Shown here: in pieces, positions 39,519 to 48,945 of the stretch | How positions within the stretch are numbered: position 1 is the stretch's first letter | Layout of the letters: every line of letters starts with the position of its first letter | Assembly: GCF_003350475.1 (NCBI RefSeq) | Contig: NZ_QQAV01000010.1 | Location: forward strand, 124,001-188,000 | Origin: Pseudacidovorax intermedius | GTDB taxonomy: Bacteria; Pseudomonadota; Gammaproteobacteria; Burkholderiales; Burkholderiaceae_C | Length of the DNA: 64,000 nucleotides | Reading direction: 5' to 3' | Translations under genes and position numbers: made by a program | Notes under the pieces: model-generated | Told to the model about the DNA's origin: nothing | Database searches by the model: none | The model's input: the letters and a program-made list of their open reading frames with translations, nothing else

Positions 39519-39560
39519 CTTCGATGCGGAGGAAGGTTGAGGCGGAGGCGTGGTGCGGTC

Positions 39561-39680
39561 TCAGCGCGGCCGGCGGCGGCGTGCATGGCGTTCGCAGCCG
39601 CGCACGATCAGCCAGGCCACGCCGGTGGGCAGCAGCACGGCCACCAGGGCCGTGGCGGCGGCAAGAAGGTCGGCGAGCAT
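39561..39680 (-). CDS. 39-residue membrane microprotein between kdpC and the porin
   Basis: An ATG at 39680-39678 opens a 39-codon frame with one hydrophobic helix ('LLAAATALVAVLLPTGVAWL') followed by a strongly basic end ('RHARRRRPR'), a positive-inside single-pass topology. It is 9 bp after kdpC. Too short for standard gene calls; found by reading the gap. It could be a Kdp accessory peptide like KdpF, or a chance frame. Confidence 0.5.
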   Translation of the reverse strand: MLADLLAAATALVAVLLPTGVAWLIVRGCERHARRRRPR

Positions 39681-39689
39681 GGGGCGCTT

Positions 39690-40283
39690 TCAGCGGTGGG
39701 CCAGCCCATCCAGCGCCAGGTTGAGGGCCAGCACGTTGACAACCGGCTCACCCAGGAAGGGCAGGGCGGGCCGCTGCACCTGCGCGTCGATCAGCGATTC
39801 CACCTTTGCGGCATCGAGGCCTCGCACCCGCGCCACCCGTGCGGCCTGGTAGCGGGCCGCCTCGGGGCTGATGTGCGGATCAAGGCCGCTGGCCGAGGCC
39901 GTCACCAGGTCGGCCGGCACCGGCGCGGTGTTGCCAGGGTCGGCGGCGCGCAGGGCCTCGACGCGGGCCTTCACGGCATCGGTCAACGCCGGGTTCAGCG
40001 GCCCCAGGTTGGAGCCCGAGGAGCCGCTGCCGTTGTAGGGCTGCGGCGCGGTGGCCGAGGGCCGGCCCCAGAAGTGGCCGGGGTCGCTGAAGTTCTGGCC
40101 GATGAGGGTGGAACCCACGGCCTTGCCGTCGCGCTCCACCAGGCTGCCGGCCGCCTGCTTCGGGAACAGCGTGCCGGCCACGCCGGTCACGGCGACGGGA
40201 TAGACCACGCCGGTGATCAGGCTCAGGGCGGTGAACAGCACCAGGCAGGGACGCAGGAGGTTCTGCTTCGTCATGATGGACAT
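39690..40283 (-). CDS. kdpC: Potassium-transporting ATPase subunit KdpC
   Basis: This 197-residue protein has one N-terminal membrane helix ('[20 protein letters not shown]') and the conserved periplasmic part '[20 protein letters not shown]' then '[10 protein letters not shown]'. It stabilises the KdpFABC complex. A second ATG four codons in (40274) is also possible. It is 10 bp after kdpB. Confidence 0.96.
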   Translation of the reverse strand: MSIMTKQNLLRPCLVLFTALSLITGVVYPVAVTGVAGTLFPKQAAGSLVERDGKAVGSTLIGQNFSDPGHFWGRPSATAPQPYNGSGSSGSNLGPLNPALTDAVKARVEALRAADPGNTAPVPADLVTASASGLDPHISPEAARYQAARVARVRGLDAAKVESLIDAQVQRPALPFLGEPVVNVLALNLALDGLAHR

Positions 40284-40293
40284 CTCCAGAGGT

Positions 40294-42465
40294 TCAGACC
40301 AGGCCGACCGCGGCCAGCAGCAGGTCGATGAGCTTGATGCCGATGAAAGGCACCAGCAGGCCGCCCAGGCCGTAGAGGGCCAGGTTGCGGCGCAGCAGCG
40401 CCGCGGCGCCGATGGGCCGGTAGCGCACGCCCTTGAGCGCCAGCGGGATGAGGAAGACGATGATCAGCGCGTTGAAGATCACCGCACTCAGGATGGCCGA
40501 GGAGGGGCTGGCCAGCCGCATCACGTTCAGCGCCGCGAGCTGGGGATAGGTGCTCACGAAGATGGCGGGGATGATGGCGAAGTACTTCGCCACGTCGTTG
40601 GCGATGCTGAAGGTGGTGAGCGCGCCGCGCGTCATCAGCAGGGCCTTGCCGGTCTCCACCACCTCCAGCAGCTTGGTGGGGTTGGAGTCCAGGTCGACCA
40701 TGTTGCCGGCCTCCTTGGCGGCCTGCGTGCCGCTGCCCATGGCCACCGCCACGTCGGCCTGGGCCAGGGCGGGCGCGTCGTTGGTGCCGTCGCCGGTCAT
40801 GGCCACCAGCCGGCCATCGGACTGGTACTGGCGGATCAGCTTGAGCTTGTCCTCGGGCGTGGCTTCGGCCAGGAAGTCGTCCACGCCGGCCTCGGCGGCG
40901 ATGGCGGCGGCCGTGAGCTTGTTGTCGCCGGTGATCATCACCGTGCGGATGCCCATGCGCCGCAGCTGCGCGAAGCGCTCGCGGATGCCGGTCTTGACGA
41001 TGTCCTTGAGCTCGACGATGCCCAGCACGCGGGCGCCCTCCGCCACGGCCAGCGGCGTGCTGCCGCGGCGGGCCACCTCGTCGGCAGCGCGCAGCAGCTC
41101 GGCGGGCATCGTGCCGCGCAGCGACTCCACATGGCGGCGCACCGCCTCCACGGCGCCCTTGCGCAGCGGCACGGCGTCGCCGGTGAGGTCCAGCGCGGCG
41201 GCGGGCAGATCGGCGCCGCTCATGCGGGTCTGGGCGGTGAAGGGCACGAACACGGCGCCGTCGACCGGCGGAACGTCGACGCCCTCGCGGCGGGCCAGCT
41301 CGACGATGCTGCGGCCCTCGGGCGTCTCGTCGGCCAGCGAGGCCAACTGCGCCGCATGGGCCAGGCGCGCCTTGTTCACGCCCGGCGCCGGCAAAAAGGC
41401 CGAGGCTTGGCGGTTGCCGTGGGTGATGGTGCCGGTCTTGTCGAGCAGCAGCACGTCCACGTCGCCCGCGGCCTCCACCGCGCGGCCCGAGGTGGCGATC
41501 ACGTTGGCCTGCATCATGCGGCTCATGCCGGCCACGCCGACGGCAGACAGCAGGCCGCCGATGGTGGTCGGGATCAGGCACACCAGCAGCGCCACCAGCG
41601 CGGTGACGGACACCACCGTGCCGGTGCCCGCCGCCTGCGCGCTGAAGAGCGAATAGGGCAGCAGCGTCACCGTCACCATCAAAAAGACCAGCGTCAGCGC
41701 CACCAGCAGGATGGTCAGCGCGATCTCGTTGGGCGTGCGGGCCCGCTTGGCGCCTTCGACCATGCCGATCATGCGGTCCAGGAAGGATTCGCCCGGGTTC
41801 ACGCCGATGCGCACCACCAGCCAGTCCGACAGCACGCGGGTGCCGCCGGTGACGGAGGAGAAGTCGCCGCCGGATTCGCGCACCACGGGCGCCGATTCGC
41901 CGGTGATGGCCGACTCGTCCACCGAGGCCACGCCTTCGATGACCTCGCCGTCCAGCGGAATCATGTCGCCGACCTCGACCAGCACCACGTCACCCTTGCG
42001 GAGGTTGGTGGCGCGCTCGGGGCGCCAGATGGCGCTGGTGGATTCGGCCGTGGCCGGCTCGGGCGTCGCGCCCTCTGCACGCACGCGGGCCAGTTGCTCG
42101 GCCAGCCGCGCCATCTCGCGCGGCGCGCCTTCGAGCTTCTTGGCCCAGCTGTCCTTGCGCAGGCTGCGCAGCGAGGCGGCCTGCGCCTTGCTGCGGCCTT
42201 CGGCCAGCGCCTCGGCGAAGTTGGCGAAGAGCACGGTGAACCACAGCCACAGCGACACCGCGAGGATGAAGCCCGGCCGCATGCCGGTGTCGCCGGGGTA
42301 GTTGAGGCTGTGTACCCACAGCAGCGTGGTCAGGATGCTGCCGACGTAGACGACGAACATCACTGGGTTGCGCCACTGCACGCGCGGGCTCAGCTTGGTG
42401 AAGGACGCGAGGAGGGCGGGGCGCACCAGCGCACCGTCGAACAGGGAAAGCGTGTTGTTGTTCAT
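40294..42465 (-). CDS. kdpB: Potassium-transporting P-type ATPase KdpB
   Basis: This 723-residue catalytic subunit has actuator 'TGES' (188-191), phosphorylated Asp342 in 'DKTGTITHG', and hinge '[14 protein letters not shown]'. It hydrolyses ATP to drive K+ through KdpA. An Ala/Glu-rich insert around residues 125-145 makes it somewhat longer than E. coli KdpB (682). Confidence 0.97.
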   Translation of the reverse strand: MNNNTLSLFDGALVRPALLASFTKLSPRVQWRNPVMFVVYVGSILTTLLWVHSLNYPGDTGMRPGFILAVSLWLWFTVLFANFAEALAEGRSKAQAASLRSLRKDSWAKKLEGAPREMARLAEQLARVRAEGATPEPATAESTSAIWRPERATNLRKGDVVLVEVGDMIPLDGEVIEGVASVDESAITGESAPVVRESGGDFSSVTGGTRVLSDWLVVRIGVNPGESFLDRMIGMVEGAKRARTPNEIALTILLVALTLVFLMVTVTLLPYSLFSAQAAGTGTVVSVTALVALLVCLIPTTIGGLLSAVGVAGMSRMMQANVIATSGRAVEAAGDVDVLLLDKTGTITHGNRQASAFLPAPGVNKARLAHAAQLASLADETPEGRSIVELARREGVDVPPVDGAVFVPFTAQTRMSGADLPAAALDLTGDAVPLRKGAVEAVRRHVESLRGTMPAELLRAADEVARRGSTPLAVAEGARVLGIVELKDIVKTGIRERFAQLRRMGIRTVMITGDNKLTAAAIAAEAGVDDFLAEATPEDKLKLIRQYQSDGRLVAMTGDGTNDAPALAQADVAVAMGSGTQAAKEAGNMVDLDSNPTKLLEVVETGKALLMTRGALTTFSIANDVAKYFAIIPAIFVSTYPQLAALNVMRLASPSSAILSAVIFNALIIVFLIPLALKGVRYRPIGAAALLRRNLALYGLGGLLVPFIGIKLIDLLLAAVGLV

Positions 42466-42475
42466 GGGGCGCGCC

Positions 42476-44275
42476 TCACTTCCAGAGCATCAGCTGCTCG
42501 ACGATGGGGCCCAGGGCCAGCGCCGGCACATAGTTGAGCAGGCCGACCAGCAGCACCGTGCCGATCAGCAGCACCACGAACAGCGGTCCGTGGGTGGGCA
42601 GGGTGCCGGCCGTCACCGGCAGGCGCTGCTTGGCGGCCAGGGCGCCGGCGATGGCCAGCACCGGCACCATGACGGCGAAGCGGCCCAGCCAGGTGGCCAC
42701 GCCCAGCATCGTGTTGTAGAAGGGCGTGTTGGCCGACAGGCCGGCGAAGGCGCTGCCGTTGTTGTTGGCGGCCGAGGTGAAGGCGTAAAGGATCTCCGAG
42801 AAGCCATGGGCGCCCGGGTTGGCGATGCCGGCGCGGCCGGCCTCCACGCTCACCGCCACGGCCGTGCCCAGCAGCACCAGGATGGGCGTCACCAGGATGG
42901 CGATGGCGATCAGCTTCATCTCATACACCTCGATCTTCTTGCCGAGGTACTCCGGCGTGCGGCCGATCATCAGGCCGGCGATGAACACCGCCAGGATGGC
43001 GAACACCAGCATGCCGTACAGGCCCGAGCCGACGCCGCCGAACACCACCTCGCCCAGTTGCATCATGACCAGCGTGACCAGCCCGCCCATCGGGGTGAGC
43101 GAGTCGTGCATGGCGATCACTGCGCCGCAGGAGGCGGCCGTGGTCACCACCGCGAACAGGGCCGAGGCGGCGATGCCGAAGCGCAGGTCCTTGCCTTCCC
43201 AGTTGCCGGCCGATGGGTCCACCCCCAGCGCGGCCAGCAGCGGGTTGCCGGCCTGCTCGGCGCCCGTGGCGACGATCACGCCGACGACGAAGATCGCCGT
43301 CATCGCCGCCAGGATCGCCCAGCCCTGGCGCCGGTCGCCCCCCACCTGGCCGAAGGCCAGGCACAGCGCGGCGGGGATGCTGAAGATCGCCAGCATCTGC
43401 AGCAGGTTGGTGAGCGCCGTCGGGTTCTCGAAAGGATGGGCCGAGTTGGCGTTGAAGTAACCGCCGCCGTTGGTGCCCAGCATCTTGATGGCCTCCTGCG
43501 AGGCGACGGGGCCCATGGGCAAGGTCTGCGTCTGCGTCGTCGCTTCCTTGGTGACGGGGTTGCCGGCGGCATCCTTCAGCGGCTGGCCGTCGGGGCCGTT
43601 CTGCGGGTCCTGGTAGACCGTCGACTCGATCGTCGTGACGGTCTTGTAGCCGTCGAAGTTCTGGATCGTGCCCTGGCCGACGAAGACGATGGCCAGCACG
43701 AAGGACAGCGGCAGCAGCAGCCACAGCGTGAGGCGCGTGAGGTCGGCCCAGGCATTGCCGATGGCGCCGAAGCGGGCGCTGCGCCGGCCCGCCTCGCCGC
43801 GTGCCGCGAAGCCACGGATCAGCGCAAAGGCCACGGCGATGCCGGTGGCGGCCGAGAGGAAGTTCTGCACCGTCAGCGCCAGCATTTGCGTGAGGTAACT
43901 CATGGTGCTTTCGCCCGCATAGCCCTGCCAGTTGGTGTTGGTGGCGAAGCTGAGCGCGGTGTTGAAGGCCGAGTCGCCGGAGACGGCCGGCAGGCCTGCG
44001 GGGTTGAGCGGCAGAAATGCCTGCAGGCGCTGCAGGCCGTAGACGACCAGCGCGCCCAGGGCATTGAAGGCGAGCAGAGCGAGGGCGTAGCCCATCCAAC
44101 CCATGGAGGAGTTGGGCTCGACGCCGGCCAGGCGGTAGAGCGGTGCTTCGATGCGGACGATCCAGCGCGGCATACGGCCTTCGCAGAGGGCGGCGAGCCA
44201 GCGGCCCAGCGGCCAGGCGAGGATCAGCAGGAGGCCGAGGAAGACGGCCAGGAGGGTCCAGGCGGAGGCGGTCAT
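42476..44275 (-). CDS. kdpA: Potassium-binding and channel subunit KdpA
   Basis: This 599-residue membrane protein is related to K+ channels. The filter segments are present: '[14 protein letters not shown]', '[20 protein letters not shown]' and '[16 protein letters not shown]'. ATG 44275-44273 overlaps the stop of kdpF by one base (TGATG). Confidence 0.97.
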   Translation of the reverse strand: MTASAWTLLAVFLGLLLILAWPLGRWLAALCEGRMPRWIVRIEAPLYRLAGVEPNSSMGWMGYALALLAFNALGALVVYGLQRLQAFLPLNPAGLPAVSGDSAFNTALSFATNTNWQGYAGESTMSYLTQMLALTVQNFLSAATGIAVAFALIRGFAARGEAGRRSARFGAIGNAWADLTRLTLWLLLPLSFVLAIVFVGQGTIQNFDGYKTVTTIESTVYQDPQNGPDGQPLKDAAGNPVTKEATTQTQTLPMGPVASQEAIKMLGTNGGGYFNANSAHPFENPTALTNLLQMLAIFSIPAALCLAFGQVGGDRRQGWAILAAMTAIFVVGVIVATGAEQAGNPLLAALGVDPSAGNWEGKDLRFGIAASALFAVVTTAASCGAVIAMHDSLTPMGGLVTLVMMQLGEVVFGGVGSGLYGMLVFAILAVFIAGLMIGRTPEYLGKKIEVYEMKLIAIAILVTPILVLLGTAVAVSVEAGRAGIANPGAHGFSEILYAFTSAANNNGSAFAGLSANTPFYNTMLGVATWLGRFAVMVPVLAIAGALAAKQRLPVTAGTLPTHGPLFVVLLIGTVLLVGLLNYVPALALGPIVEQLMLWK

Positions 44276-44373
44276 CAGAAGTCCTCCGCGCGGATCAGGG
44301 CGTAGACCAGGTAGGCCAGCAGCAGGGCGGCGAGCGTGCCGGCCAGTCCGTAGAGGGCGGCGAGCGACATCAT
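44275..44373 (-). CDS. kdpF: Potassium-transporting ATPase subunit KdpF
   Basis: This 32-residue single-helix protein ([20 protein letters not shown], then [12 protein letters not shown]) has the KdpF end '[12 protein letters not shown]'. It is a lipid-like stabiliser of the Kdp complex. It couples to kdpA by a TGATG overlap and to a microprotein frame upstream by ATGA. Confidence 0.9.
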   Translation of the reverse strand: MMSLAALYGLAGTLAALLLAYLVYALIRAEDF

Positions 44374-44474
44374 GGCCGGCCCCCGTTCGGCCGCTCCATG
44401 GCGGCCAGCGCATACACCAGCGCCACCATGCCGGCCCACAGGGCGGCGATGGCGGCGAGCCAGACGATGTCCAT
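44370..44474 (-). CDS. 34-residue membrane microprotein at the head of the kdp operon
   Basis: ATG 44474 has GGAG six bases upstream. The frame encodes 34 residues with one helix ('[22 protein letters not shown]') and a polar end. Its TGA overlaps the double ATG of kdpF, so it is translationally coupled. It would be the first gene of the operon, and its good ribosome site argues that it is real. Function is unknown; perhaps a second KdpF-like stabiliser. Confidence 0.65.
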   Translation of the reverse strand: MDIVWLAAIAALWAGMVALVYALAAMERPNGGRP

Positions 44475-44737
44475 TTCTCACTCCAGTCATCGGAAAGACG
44501 ATGGCTGGCAGTGTCTGGAGGGGCGCGTCAAGACGGTGTAGAGACTGGCCGGTGCCGTATCAAAACGGCGTAAAGATCGAGACGCGGGGGTATGCGATCG
44601 GGGGCGTTTGCGGGGTCTGCCTCATGGGTCGGCGCTGACGATCGTGCTGACGAAGGTCGTGGCCATGGTGATGCCGAGCCGAGGTCAGAGCTGCTCGGTG
44701 CGGCGCGCTATGTCGGGGCGCACCAGCGGTGTACCGC

Positions 44738-44897
44738 TAACCCGGCGGAGGACGTCGGCATGCGCGCTCCCGGTGCACGCTCGCGCTGACCGGCTTGCCT
44801 CACCAGATGCGTGCTCGCTCCCCACCGACGTGCTTTGGGCACTGCACGGCGCCGCGAATGGCACCTCCGCACGCACACCGCCATCCCCCGCCTCGAC
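44738..44897 (+). repeat. Large inverted repeat, left arm
   Basis: This arm of about 160 bp runs from TAACCCGGCGGAGGACG to ATCCCCCGCCTCGAC and pairs with 45158-45317. The two ends are almost identical (the outer about 45 bp and inner about 70 bp) and the centre has diverged. Confidence 0.85.
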
Positions 44898-45157
44898 GAT
44901 GGTCCCGAACGGCCGGATTTGCCGCCGGCGGCCTCCGAGTCCGTTCGCCCTGAGCTCGTCGAAGGGCATGACGGCGCGCGGCGTCAACGTCCGACCCGCC
45001 CTGACCGCCGCAACGCGGCGCTCGCGCGGGGCTTCGACAGGCTCAGCCCGAACGGTCGGGGTTGGCTGACCCAAGTTGCCCAAGAGATCCCGTGAAACTT
45101 CGGGCTCCAAGGGAAGGGCTCGCGCGCAGCGTCGAACTGGAGGGATTCGTGCGCAGC

Positions 45158-45317
45158 GTCGAGGCGGGGGATGGCGGTGTGCGTGCGGAGGTGCCATTCG
45201 CGGCGCCGTGCAGTGCCCAAAGCACGTCGATGGACAGCGAGCACATCGCTTGTGCGCCAAGTCGGTCGGCGCGAGCGTGCACCGGGAGCACGCATGCCGA
45301 CGTCCTCCGCCGGGTTA
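45158..45317 (-). repeat. Large inverted repeat, right arm
   Basis: Reverse-complement partner of 44738-44897, about 260 bp away. It ends about 50 bp before the glnD stop. The pair could be two insertions of a dispersed non-coding element in opposite orientation. Confidence 0.85.
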
Positions 45318-45370
45318 CTGCTCCAGCCACTTGTGCGACCGGAAGACAGCAGCCGCTTGCCCCCCCGCGC

Positions 45371-47971
45371 TCAGGCCGCATCGAGCGCGTCGATCAGCTC
45401 CGTCTCAATCGCCAGCTGCCCCTTCTGGCCATACAGCTCGGGACCGCTGATCAGGAAGCTGTCCTCCACCCGCTCGCCCAGCGTCGTCACCTTCGCCAGT
45501 TGCAGGTGCAGGTGGTGGCGCGCCAGCACACGGGCCACGCTGTAGAGCAGGCCGGCCCGGTCGCTGGCCGAGATCGTCAGCAGCCAGCGCTGCGCCTTCT
45601 CGTCAGGCGTGAGGTACACCCGCGGCTGGATAGGGAAGCTGCGCACCCGCCGCGACACCCGGCCGCGGCTGGGCGCGGGCAACTCGCCCCAGGCGTCCAG
45701 CGTCTGCGCCAGGTTGGTCTCCACCATGCTGATCAGCTCGCGGTAATGCTCCGGCAGGAAGGTCGTCACGACCTGGAAGGTGTCCAGCGCATAGCCGTTG
45801 GTGGCCGTGTGCACCCGCGCGTCCAGGATGCTGAACGACGCCTGGTCGAAATAGCCGCAGATGCGCGCGAACAGGTCCGGCTGGTCGGGCGTGTAGACCA
45901 CCACCTGCAGCCCTTCGCCCACCGGCGACAGGCGCGCCCGCACGATGGCCTTGGCATGCGGATCGGCCGGAATGCCCTTGGGCGCCACGAAGCGCGACAG
46001 CTTCTTGGCATGCCAGGCGATCTCGCCCGCGTCATGGCGCATGAAGTAGCTCACGTCCAGCGTGTCCCACAGCGCCTTGTGCGCCTCGAAGGGCTGGGCA
46101 TGCAGTTGCAGCAGCGTCAGCGCCTCGCGCTTGCGGGCCTCCACCTCGGCGTCGGGGTCGGGCAGGTGGCCGCCCAGCGCGCGCGAGGTGCGGCGGTAGG
46201 TGTCTTCGAGCAGCTTGCCCTTCCAGGCATTCCACACGCGCGGCGATGTGCCGCGGATGTCGGCCACCGTCAGCAGGTAGAGCGCCGTCAGGTAGCGCTC
46301 GCTGCCGACGCGCTGGGCGAAGGAGCCGATCACCTCGGGGTCGGACAGGTCCTGCTTCTGCGCCACGTTGCTCATCACCAGATGGTTGGCGACAAGGAAC
46401 TCGATCAGCCGGGTGTCCTCGCGGCCGATACCGTGCTTCTGGCAGAAGCGGCGCACGTCGCGCGCCCCCAGCTCGGAATGGTCGCCGCCGCGGCCCTTGG
46501 CGATGTCGTGGAACAGGGCGGCCACGTACAGGATCCAGGGCTTGTCCCAGCCGGCCGCCAACTGCGAGCAGAAGGGGTATTCGTGCGCATGCTCGGCGAT
46601 GAAGAAGCGGCGCACGTTGCGCAGCACCATCAGGATGTGCTGGTCCACCGTGTAGACGTGGAACAGGTCATGCTGCATCTGCCCCACCGTGCCGCGGAAG
46701 ACGCGCAGGTAGCGGCCCAGCACCGAGGTCTGGTTCATCAGACGCATGGCATGCGTGATGCCGCGGGGCTCCAGCAGCATGCGCATGAAGGTCGCATGGT
46801 TGACCTTGTCGTTGCTGAACCGCGCGTCCATGCGACCCCGGGCGTTGTAGAGCGCACGCAGGGTGCGCGCCGACAGGCCGTTGACGCCGATGGTTTTTTG
46901 GTAGAGCAGGAAGGTCTCGAGGATGGCGTGCGGATCCTTCTCGTACAGATCGTCGCTGGCCACCTCGATGGTCCCGCCCTTCTCGAAGAAGCGGTCGTTG
47001 ATGCGGGTGAGCGTGGCCGACTGCGGGTTGATCCGCTCGGCGATGTTCAGCATCAGGATCTCGGTGAGCTGCGTCACCGCCTTGGCCGCCCAGTAGTAAC
47101 GGCGCATCAGCGCCTCGCTGGCGCGGCGGCCCGTCTCGTTCTCGTAGCCGAAGGTCTGGGCCACGGCGGTCTGCAGGTCGAAGACCAGCCGGTCCTCGCG
47201 GCGCTTGGCCACGGCATGCAGGCGGGCGCGGATCAGCGAGAGCAGTGCCTCGTTGCGCTTGATCTGCTTGACCTCGAAGGGCGTGGCCAGGCCGTTGCGC
47301 GCATAGTCTTCCCAGCGCTTGCCCAGGCCGGCAGCCTGGGCCACCCAGCGCACGGTGTGCAGGTCGCGAAGGCCGCCCGGCGATTCCTTGCAGTTGGGCT
47401 CCAGCGAATAGGGCGTGCCATCGTGCTTCTGGTGGCGGTGCCGCATCTCCTGCGACTTCGCCAGGAAGAAGGCATGCGGATCCATCGCCTCGTCGAAGGC
47501 CTTGCGAAAGGCGGTGAAGAGCCGCTTGCTGCCGCACACATGGCGGGACTCGAGAAGGGCCGTCTGAACGGTGACGTCCTTGGCCGATTCGCTCAGGCAC
47601 TCGTCGAGCGTGCGGACGCTGGAGCCGATCTCCAGTCCGGCGTCCCAGCAGCGGCCGATGAAGGCCTCCAGCCGCGCCGGCTCGAGCTCGCTGCCGGCCG
47701 GCAGCAGGAGCAGCACGTCGACGTCGGAGTACGGAAAAAGCTCACCGCGGCCGTAGCCGCCCACGGCCACCAGGGCGAGCTCGTCGCCAAAGCCGGCGTC
47801 CTGCCACAAGGCGCGCAAGGCCGCATCGGCTTGGCCCGCCAGCTCCTTGAGCACGGCGTGGATGTTGCGCACACCCTGCGGCGCGAGCAGGCGCTCGAAC
47901 ACGGCGCTCTTGCCGGCGCGCAGCTGCTCGCGCAGGCTGGCCGGCAGATCGACGGCGACGGAAAAGCCCAT
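45371..47971 (-). CDS. glnD: Bifunctional uridylyltransferase / uridylyl-removing enzyme GlnD
   Basis: This 866-residue nitrogen sensor modifies PII proteins. The nucleotidyltransferase motif 'GGYGRGELFPYSDVDVLLL' begins near residue 71. The HD hydrolase motif is 'ALFHDIAKGRGGDHSELG' (about residue 460). Two C-terminal ACT domains ('TPDQPDLFARICGYFDQAS' and 'ISASDRAGLLYSVARVLA') bind glutamine. It starts 14 bp after map. Confidence 0.96.
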   Translation of the reverse strand: MGFSVAVDLPASLREQLRAGKSAVFERLLAPQGVRNIHAVLKELAGQADAALRALWQDAGFGDELALVAVGGYGRGELFPYSDVDVLLLLPAGSELEPARLEAFIGRCWDAGLEIGSSVRTLDECLSESAKDVTVQTALLESRHVCGSKRLFTAFRKAFDEAMDPHAFFLAKSQEMRHRHQKHDGTPYSLEPNCKESPGGLRDLHTVRWVAQAAGLGKRWEDYARNGLATPFEVKQIKRNEALLSLIRARLHAVAKRREDRLVFDLQTAVAQTFGYENETGRRASEALMRRYYWAAKAVTQLTEILMLNIAERINPQSATLTRINDRFFEKGGTIEVASDDLYEKDPHAILETFLLYQKTIGVNGLSARTLRALYNARGRMDARFSNDKVNHATFMRMLLEPRGITHAMRLMNQTSVLGRYLRVFRGTVGQMQHDLFHVYTVDQHILMVLRNVRRFFIAEHAHEYPFCSQLAAGWDKPWILYVAALFHDIAKGRGGDHSELGARDVRRFCQKHGIGREDTRLIEFLVANHLVMSNVAQKQDLSDPEVIGSFAQRVGSERYLTALYLLTVADIRGTSPRVWNAWKGKLLEDTYRRTSRALGGHLPDPDAEVEARKREALTLLQLHAQPFEAHKALWDTLDVSYFMRHDAGEIAWHAKKLSRFVAPKGIPADPHAKAIVRARLSPVGEGLQVVVYTPDQPDLFARICGYFDQASFSILDARVHTATNGYALDTFQVVTTFLPEHYRELISMVETNLAQTLDAWGELPAPSRGRVSRRVRSFPIQPRVYLTPDEKAQRWLLTISASDRAGLLYSVARVLARHHLHLQLAKVTTLGERVEDSFLISGPELYGQKGQLAIETELIDALDAA

Positions 47972-47985
47972 GCCTGCGCGGTGCG

Positions 47986-48831
47986 TCAGGCGGCGACGGG
48001 CGCCGGCTGGCCGCTGGCGGCGGGCACGAAGGAGGGCAGCGGCGGGCTGCCGGCCGACAGGGTCAGCACCTCGTAGCCCGTCTCGGTGACCAGCACCGTG
48101 TGCTCCCACTGGGCGGAGAGCGAGCGGTCGCGCGTCACGATGGTCCAGCCGTCGTAGCGTCCGCCGCGGTGGTCTTCCTTGATGTCGCGCTTGCCGGCGT
48201 TGATCATCGGCTCGATGGTGAAGATCATGCCGGGCTTGAGCTCTTCCATGGTGCCTGGGCGGCCGTAGTGCAGCACCTGGGGCTCGGCATGGAAGGTGCG
48301 GCCCACGCCGTGGCCGCAGAACTCGCGCACCACCGAATAGCCGTTGCCCTCGGCGAAGCGCTGGATGGCGTGGCCCACGTCGCCCAGGTGGTTGCCGGGC
48401 TTGACCTGCAGGATGCCGTGCCACATCGCTTCGAAGGTGATCTGGCACAGCCGCTTGGCGGCGATGGAGGCGTCGCCGATCACGAACATCCGGCTGTTGT
48501 CGCCGTACCAGCCGTCCTTGATGACGGTGACATCGATGTTCATGATGTCGCCCTTCTTCAGGGGCTTGTCGTCCGGGATGCCATGGCACACCACATGGTT
48601 GACCGAGGTGCACAGCGATTTGGGGAAAGGCACGTCGCCCGCGCCCTTGTAGCCCACCGTGGCGGAGGTGGTGCCCTGCGTGACCATGTACTCGGCGGCC
48701 AGCCGGTCGATCTCGTTGGTGGTGATGCCGGGCTTGATGAAGGGCGTCAGGTAGTCCAGCACCTCGGACGCAAGGCGGCAGGCGACGCGCATCGCGGCAA
48801 TGCCTTCGGCGTCGTGGTAGGTAATGCTCAT
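47986..48831 (-). CDS. map: Methionine aminopeptidase, type I
   Basis: This 281-residue enzyme removes N-terminal Met from new proteins. Metal ligands are in 'NIDVTVIKDGWYGDNSRMF' (two Asp), 'FCGHGVGRTFH' (His), 'FTIEPMIN' (Glu) and 'WEHTVLV' (Glu). A C-terminal Pro/Ala tail is extra. The -10-like GATAAT ends only six bases before the ATG and no Shine-Dalgarno is present, so the mRNA may be leaderless. Confidence 0.95.
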   Translation of the reverse strand: MSITYHDAEGIAAMRVACRLASEVLDYLTPFIKPGITTNEIDRLAAEYMVTQGTTSATVGYKGAGDVPFPKSLCTSVNHVVCHGIPDDKPLKKGDIMNIDVTVIKDGWYGDNSRMFVIGDASIAAKRLCQITFEAMWHGILQVKPGNHLGDVGHAIQRFAEGNGYSVVREFCGHGVGRTFHAEPQVLHYGRPGTMEELKPGMIFTIEPMINAGKRDIKEDHRGGRYDGWTIVTRDRSLSAQWEHTVLVTETGYEVLTLSAGSPPLPSFVPAASGQPAPVAA

Positions 48832-48837
48832 CCGGGG

Positions 48838-48843
48838 ATTATC
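48838..48843 (-). promoter_or_regulatory. map: Likely -10 element of map
   Basis: On the minus strand GATAAT ends six bases before the map ATG, predicting transcription starting at or next to the start codon. The -35 match (CTGCAT, 16 bp upstream) is weak. On the plus strand a separate TAAAAT at 48856-48861 could serve purL. Confidence 0.4.
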
Positions 48844-48945
48844 CCACTCGCCCCCTAAAATGCAGGGTTTTCGCGAACGGCCCCAGTCAGCGGCCGGTTG
48901 CCGCCTCTCTCCCTTCTGTCCTTTCGGCCCCAGGCCCCGCCCACC

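Larger units (their letters stand above)
44475..45370. other. Repeat-rich gene-free interval upstream of kdp
   Basis: This 0.9-kb stretch holds no gene I can support. It should include the KdpE-controlled promoter near 44,480-44,560. The middle is a large inverted repeat (arms 44738-44897 and 45158-45317), and between the arms lie two facing copies of a REP-like element (near 44938-44964 'CCGTTCGCCCTGAGCTCGTC' and 45032-45056 'CTTCGACAGGCTCAGCC'). Long frames crossing here arise from the repeats. Confidence 0.7.

Noticed and set aside
44685-45381. Minus- and plus-strand frames of about 100-190 codons in the kdp-glnD gap
   Set aside because: They are formed by the inverted-repeat arms, which give similar peptides in both directions; no ribosome site or family.
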